NCBI GenBank assembly: GCA_903885965.1 | Contig: CAISKQ010000066.1 | Coordinates: 1 to 54,421, forward strand | Reading direction: 5' to 3' | Source of the DNA: an uncultured bacterium | GTDB lineage: Bacteria; Patescibacteriota; Minisyncoccia; Moranbacterales; GWC2-37-73 | DNA length: 54,421 nt | In this document: positions 50,579 through 54,421 of the stretch, piece by piece | Numbering within the stretch: the first letter of the stretch is position 1 | Layout: each line of letters opens with the position of its first letter | Made by a program: the position numbers and the translations under genes | The notes under the pieces: model-generated | Told to the model about the DNA's origin: nothing | The model's input: only the letters and a program-made list of their open reading frames with translations | The model's database searches: none

Positions 50579-50591
50579 TATCTTCTAATTT

Positions 50592-51098
50592 ATGCTAATC
50601 GCAATCATCTCAGATTCTCACGACAACCTCCCAAATCTCAAAAAAGTTCTGGACTATTGCCGTGAGCAGAAAGTTGAAAAAATGATTCATTGTGGGGACT
50701 TGGCAACCATTGAAACTCTTGATTTTATAGGCGACAATTTTTCAGGAGAAATATTTTTTACTTTTGGAAATATGGATGCAGGTCATATTGCAGACTATCC
50801 TTTCAAAAACAATCAACACAAGCAGACTCAGATATTCCCAGAGTATGGAACAATTGAAATAGCAGACAAAAAAATTGCTTTCGTCCACTATCCCGAAGTT
50901 GCCAAAAAGCTCTGCGAGTCCGGCGAATTCAATTTCGTTTTTCACGGACACACTCACAAGCCTTGGACTGAGATTATTAACAATTGCACCTTGCTTAATC
51001 CCGGCAATGTCGCCAATCAATACTATCCGCCAACTTTTGCCATCTGGGACACTGATGATAATTTATTTCAATTAATAAGAATCAACGAATTAAGTTAA
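50592..51098 (+). CDS. YfcE/MJ0936-type metallophosphoesterase
   Basis: The 168-aa protein has ISDSHDNLPNL, MIHCGDLATIETLDF, FTFGNMDAGH, and VFHGHTHKPW plus LLNPGNVANQYYPPTFAI. These are the calcineurin-like phosphodiesterase motifs, with two metals bound by Asp, His and Asn. The substrate is unknown. It follows nfo by 13 bases and is probably co-transcribed. Confidence 0.9.
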   Translation: MLIAIISDSHDNLPNLKKVLDYCREQKVEKMIHCGDLATIETLDFIGDNFSGEIFFTFGNMDAGHIADYPFKNNQHKQTQIFPEYGTIEIADKKIAFVHYPEVAKKLCESGEFNFVFHGHTHKPWTEIINNCTLLNPGNVANQYYPPTFAIWDTDDNLFQLIRINELS

Positions 51099-51112
51099 AG
51101 AGTGAGTATCAA

Positions 51113-51240
51113 GAAAAAAATAAAATTTAAAATCCTAAATCTAAATATCCAATGACCAATAAAATCTAAAATCCAAATATTAAAAATTAGGATTTGGGGT
51201 TTGGAACTTTATTGGAAATTGGAAATTAGGATTTGGAAAT
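51113..51240. repeat. AT-rich foldback element 4
   Basis: AAATCCTAAATCTAAATATC and later AAATTGGAAATTAGGATTTG form an imperfect inverted repeat. CCAATGACCAATAAAATC matches element 1. Confidence 0.45.
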
Positions 51241-51262
51241 TGTTTTTTATCTTTTCAAAAAA

Positions 51263-51844
51263 ATGTCCAACCAACCCCAACTCGAAAAATTAAATTTGGA
51301 GATGTCCGCTTGCACAAAATGCATCCTTCGCGCCACTTGCCAACGCGTGGTTTTCGGTTCTGGCAACCCCGAAGCTAAAATTATCTTTATTGGTGAAGCT
51401 CCTGGCAAAAAAGAAGACGAGCTTGGGATCCCTTTTATGGGAAGCACTGGCAGGATTTTAGACAAAATGTTGGAAGGAATAGTAATAAAACGCGAAGATG
51501 TTTATCTGACCAACCTTTGCAAATGTCGCCCACCGGAAAATCGTGACCCCCTGCCAGAAGAAATCAATGTCTGTTCTTATTGGCTTGAAAAACAAATCCA
51601 AATTATCAATCCGAAAATTATTGTCACCCTTGGTCGCTACGCTCTCAACTATTTTCTGCCAGACACAAAGATTTCTCAGGTTCACGGAGAAATTACGGAG
51701 TTAAAAATTCCCAAAATTGGAAACCAAAAACTTTTTCCCCTCCATCACCCCGCCGCGGCCCGCATCAACCGCAAAACCCGTGCCATCTTCACCCAAGACT
51801 TTCAAAAAATTCCAAATATTCTTAACCAAATCAAAAAAGACTAA
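51263..51844 (+). CDS. Uracil-DNA glycosylase family 4 (Fe-S type)
   Basis: ATG 51263 (MSNQPQLEKLNLEMSACTKC) is preferred to the longer frame. The 193-aa protein has the cluster Cys pairs CTKCILRATC and CKCRPPENRDPLPEEINVC, active-site GEAPGKKEDELGIPF, and HPAAARINRKTR. Family 4 enzymes remove uracil from DNA. Together with nfo it gives two steps of base excision repair within 2.1 kb. Confidence 0.92.
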   Translation: MSNQPQLEKLNLEMSACTKCILRATCQRVVFGSGNPEAKIIFIGEAPGKKEDELGIPFMGSTGRILDKMLEGIVIKREDVYLTNLCKCRPPENRDPLPEEINVCSYWLEKQIQIINPKIIVTLGRYALNYFLPDTKISQVHGEITELKIPKIGNQKLFPLHHPAAARINRKTRAIFTQDFQKIPNILNQIKKD

Positions 51845-51870
51845 TCAATATAAAGCTTGAAATACTGTAT

Positions 51871-52704
51871 TTATTTTTCGTATTCTGCAGAGGCTGTTTT
51901 TTCAAGAAACTCTTCTGAAATAGTATATTCCTGACCCCTAAAAGACAGTTTGATTTCAAAATTATCTGCATTTTTTCTTTCTATCTTAATTTCATATCCT
52001 TCTACAAAATTGATAGGACCACCAGAATCTTCTATTTTAAACTTTTCACCTGTATTTATTTGATCTTCAAAAAAATATTTCAAAAAAGAAACGATATTCA
52101 AATCATGGGTCACATTTATCAAATCAACCTCAGAATTTGATATCAGTCTTTTTGACATGTTTAAATAGTGTAATAATAATTTTGAGGTTTTAGATGCTAT
52201 TTCGCGTGGTGATCTAACTGTTTTATCTTCTGGTTTATCTTTATCAAAATCAAGATAAAAATTAATTATCCCATTACTTGCATCCATTACTTTTTCATTC
52301 AATTCCTTTGAGGTAAGTTTCAATGGATCGTCACCGATAATTTCTTTTTTTAGTTGGCTAATTTTTCTATCAAATTGGCCACCTTCTTCATAAGGAAAAG
52401 CTAATTCATCCCTTTCTCTTAATACTCCTTTTTTTGAATTATTAGCAGATACAATAGCATTCCCAGTATCTTCCGTTCTTTCTGTTGGACTTACATACGA
52501 TTTAATCATATCAGTCGTTTGTCTTGAAGAACCAAACTCTCCCCCTTGTTGTATTCCCTTTTCGGTAAGAGGCGTATTATTATTAGCAGGGTCATGCTCT
52601 TTTTCCCCATGCCTAATAAAAACAATATGGATAACAACGTCTTCTCCTTTTTTATTTTTTTCAGCACTTCTCGAAAAAACCTCTGGTGTATAAATTTCTT
52701 TCAT
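51871..52704 (-). CDS. Histidine phosphatase superfamily protein
   Basis: The 277-aa protein has the catalytic motif IVFIRHGEKEHDP (about 28-40), TPLTEKGIQQGGEFG, and a second His in NVTHDLNIVSFL. This is the phosphoglycerate mutase-like histidine phosphatase fold. There is no signal peptide. The middle is helical and charged. It starts four bases after the stop of the swivel-domain gene, so the two probably form an operon. The substrate is unknown. Confidence 0.8.
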   Translation of the reverse strand: MKEIYTPEVFSRSAEKNKKGEDVVIHIVFIRHGEKEHDPANNNTPLTEKGIQQGGEFGSSRQTTDMIKSYVSPTERTEDTGNAIVSANNSKKGVLRERDELAFPYEEGGQFDRKISQLKKEIIGDDPLKLTSKELNEKVMDASNGIINFYLDFDKDKPEDKTVRSPREIASKTSKLLLHYLNMSKRLISNSEVDLINVTHDLNIVSFLKYFFEDQINTGEKFKIEDSGGPINFVEGYEIKIERKNADNFEIKLSFRGQEYTISEEFLEKTASAEYEK

Positions 52705-52708
52705 CCTT

Positions 52709-54226
52709 TTATTTACTTACTATTTTAATAATACCATTATTTGCATTGACTTCTATAATATCCCCATCTTTTAATACCTTTGTAGCATTTTTTGTCCCAA
52801 CAATGCAGGGAATATTTAATTCTCTTGCGATAATAGCCGCATGACAAATTACTCCCCCAACATTTGTCACGATTGCGGCCGCCTTTTTCATAGCAGGTAG
52901 CAAGTTTGGGTATGTTATTTGTGAAACCAAAATATCACCCTTTTCCATTTTATACATATCATCCGTAGATTCAATAAGCTTTACTATACCCATAACTCTC
53001 CCTGCACAAACAGGTGTTCCCTTTAATTCCAAGTTATTCCCACTACCAGACTCTAAAACTAGACTTTCTAAAAGTTCTTTTTCTTCATTATCAAATATAA
53101 TTTTTAAATCATTTTTTTTATAAATCAAAACACAACTATTCGCTCTTTTTCTCAGAAGTTCAGGATTTATTTTAATATTATTTTCAAGTAAGTTTTCAAC
53201 TTCAAAGGGGTTCATTGACCAAAAAGAATCGCTCTCTACGCCATAACGCGCAGAAGCAACATCAAAAAATTTCTTATAACAATACATTCCATGATAAACA
53301 CCGCCTTTACGATAATCCTTAATATAGCTAGACTCTTTAACAAAATTGATGATACCAAGTTCCTTTTTATTGAATTTAAGCACACTTAGTATTCTCCCTT
53401 GCTCCAAGCGTAATTTTTTATCGTTATCTTTTTTAATTTTTTCCAAATCAACGACATTTGTCTTTTCAGATATTAATTTTTTTATTTCTTCAACATATTC
53501 ATCAATCTTTTTTTCTGGCCCTGTATATCCATATGAAAGCCAGCACCATTTTCTATGCAAATCAACAATTTGATTACTTGTTGCATCTTTGCATTGATTA
53601 ACATGTTTAACAAGAAAAGCTATATTCTTCACCAAGAACATTTTTTCAATTGATGAATTATTTTGAATATCCCTTACTACCTTTAATAAGGATTCTTCTT
53701 CATTGTGTATATGGCTTTTCTTTTCTGACTTCGTTAACACATTAAAGACATTCAATGCATTTTCATCAACTCCACTTTTCTTTATTTTCTCCTGAATGAT
53801 TTCAATTGTTTTTTTAGTTACCAGTTCATATCTAGCCTCAGTTAACCAAGTAAAACCTGCACCTAAAACTTGAGATTCTAGATTAAATAAACTTGTTTTC
53901 TTAAATTGCCGTAATACCGTTTTATTATCATCTTTTGATACTTTTACAAGTAGCTCAGAATTTATAATGAATTGATCTGACAAAAGTTTTATCCTGTTTA
54001 ATTCATTTAAGGCCCATTTTGGATTTTCAAATATCTTATTTGCAACATATTGTGCTGCTTTATTATATTCAGATTCTTTACAATACATCCTTACATGTAA
54101 TCCATCAAAATGAGTAATTAATTCTTTCATTTCATCGCCGAGTTTAAATTTTGGCCACCAATTCACCATATAATAAGCCATGCAAAAAAAGAATATATGC
54201 GTTTTAGGTATTTCTTGAGCAAGCAC
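52709..54226 (-). CDS. PEP-synthase-like protein with C-terminal PEP-utilising swivel domain
   Basis: The 505-aa frame starts at GTG 54226. The C-terminal domain (about 405-505) has LKGTPVCAGRVMGIVK, GDILVSQITYPNLLPAMKKA, the phosphohistidine motif GGVICHAAIIARELNIPCIVG (Cys before His in place of the usual Ser) and a Gly-Asp end. The N-terminal 400 residues are helical; I see no PEP-binding TIM barrel. The reading frame upstream of the GTG still looks coding (EYLNEKIDQEKDDFW) back to a stop beside a T8A7G4 run, so the true start may be lost to a frameshift there. It pairs with the histidine phosphatase. Confidence 0.75.
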   Translation of the reverse strand: MLAQEIPKTHIFFFCMAYYMVNWWPKFKLGDEMKELITHFDGLHVRMYCKESEYNKAAQYVANKIFENPKWALNELNRIKLLSDQFIINSELLVKVSKDDNKTVLRQFKKTSLFNLESQVLGAGFTWLTEARYELVTKKTIEIIQEKIKKSGVDENALNVFNVLTKSEKKSHIHNEEESLLKVVRDIQNNSSIEKMFLVKNIAFLVKHVNQCKDATSNQIVDLHRKWCWLSYGYTGPEKKIDEYVEEIKKLISEKTNVVDLEKIKKDNDKKLRLEQGRILSVLKFNKKELGIINFVKESSYIKDYRKGGVYHGMYCYKKFFDVASARYGVESDSFWSMNPFEVENLLENNIKINPELLRKRANSCVLIYKKNDLKIIFDNEEKELLESLVLESGSGNNLELKGTPVCAGRVMGIVKLIESTDDMYKMEKGDILVSQITYPNLLPAMKKAAAIVTNVGGVICHAAIIARELNIPCIVGTKNATKVLKDGDIIEVNANNGIIKIVSK

Positions 54227-54421
54227 CCAAAAATCATCCTTTTCCTGATCTATTTTTTCGTTTAAATATTCTACTGAATTATTTTCCCGACTTGTCCGCC
54301 CCTTTTTTTAAAAAAAATATTTCAGCTTAGCTAAAGCCTAATTTGTAAAAAAGATTCTTTTTTGTCATACTAAGGGCAGTTATCCACTGCCTATGTATCA
54401 CATTCGTAAAACCAAAACTGC
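54227..54421. other. End of window; no confirmed gene
   Basis: A T8A7G4 run lies at about 54298-54318. A minus-strand ATG-started frame MTKKNLFYKLGFS ends in a stop before that run. GGCAGTGGATAACTGCC at about 54376-54392 is a hairpin. Confidence 0.35.

Overview
The window looks like a chromosomal segment of a Candidate Phyla Radiation (Patescibacteria, Parcubacteria-like) bacterium. The reasons are AT-rich DNA with compact genes, a type IV secretion-like set of the kind common in these genomes (PrgI-like, VirB4 split in two, VirB6/TrbL-like, cysteine-rich VirB2-like proteins), TrmB-type regulators, a DUF4446 protein, a YabE-like G5/RlpA protein and a LysM-CHAP hydrolase. Most core genes show no Shine-Dalgarno (SD) sequence. 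TGA is used as a normal stop. Lineage assignment is inference; no rRNA is present.

Layout. 1-1662: tail of an IS30-like transposase, a hypothetical gene and an HTH-phosphoribosyltransferase regulator with a palindrome in its own promoter. 1714-5245: accessory locus 1 (minus-strand exonuclease, 397-aa protein and receiver-like fragment) divergent from a TrmB regulator. 5426-8897: rny and gpmI. 9222-13511: accessory locus 2 (PLP-fold protein, SDR-fold protein, hypothetical protein, small membrane protein; two copies of a structured element) divergent from a second TrmB regulator. 13675-17997: clpP, tig, ppaC, nusA. 18221-23574: secretion-linked hypothetical protein, VirB6-like protein, LysM-CHAP hydrolase with a likely AUU start. 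23720-27294: Xer recombinase, UvrD/PcrA helicase. 27436-29480: four copies of a 36-bp palindromic repeat around a methyltransferase and a PaaX-like gene. 29519-32081: a third TrmB regulator divergent from accessory locus 3 (117-aa protein, receiver-like protein, 128-aa protein). 32104-35772: ksgA, G5/RlpA protein, comM. 35957-43569: secretion island plus a solute-binding lipoprotein and a methyltransferase. 43741-51844: tRNA-Ser, glycosyltransferase, DUF4446, infB, rbfA, DHH phosphoesterase, endonuclease IV, phosphodiesterase, uracil-DNA glycosylase. 51871-54226: histidine phosphatase and a PEP-synthase-like swivel-domain protein.

The most unusual signal is the set of three similar accessory loci. 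Each has a TrmB-type regulator transcribed away from an operon whose genes, unlike the core genes, mostly carry clear SD sequences, and which contains RNA hairpins or structured leaders and proteins of unknown or degenerate-enzyme type. Loci 1 and 3 start from near-consensus promoters followed by the same leader motif, GTTGTTAAGATGAATT, which pairs with a downstream complement. Locus 2 has a leader that can mask its SD and a duplicated structured element whose stems covary. All functional linkage between these loci is inference from layout and sequence.
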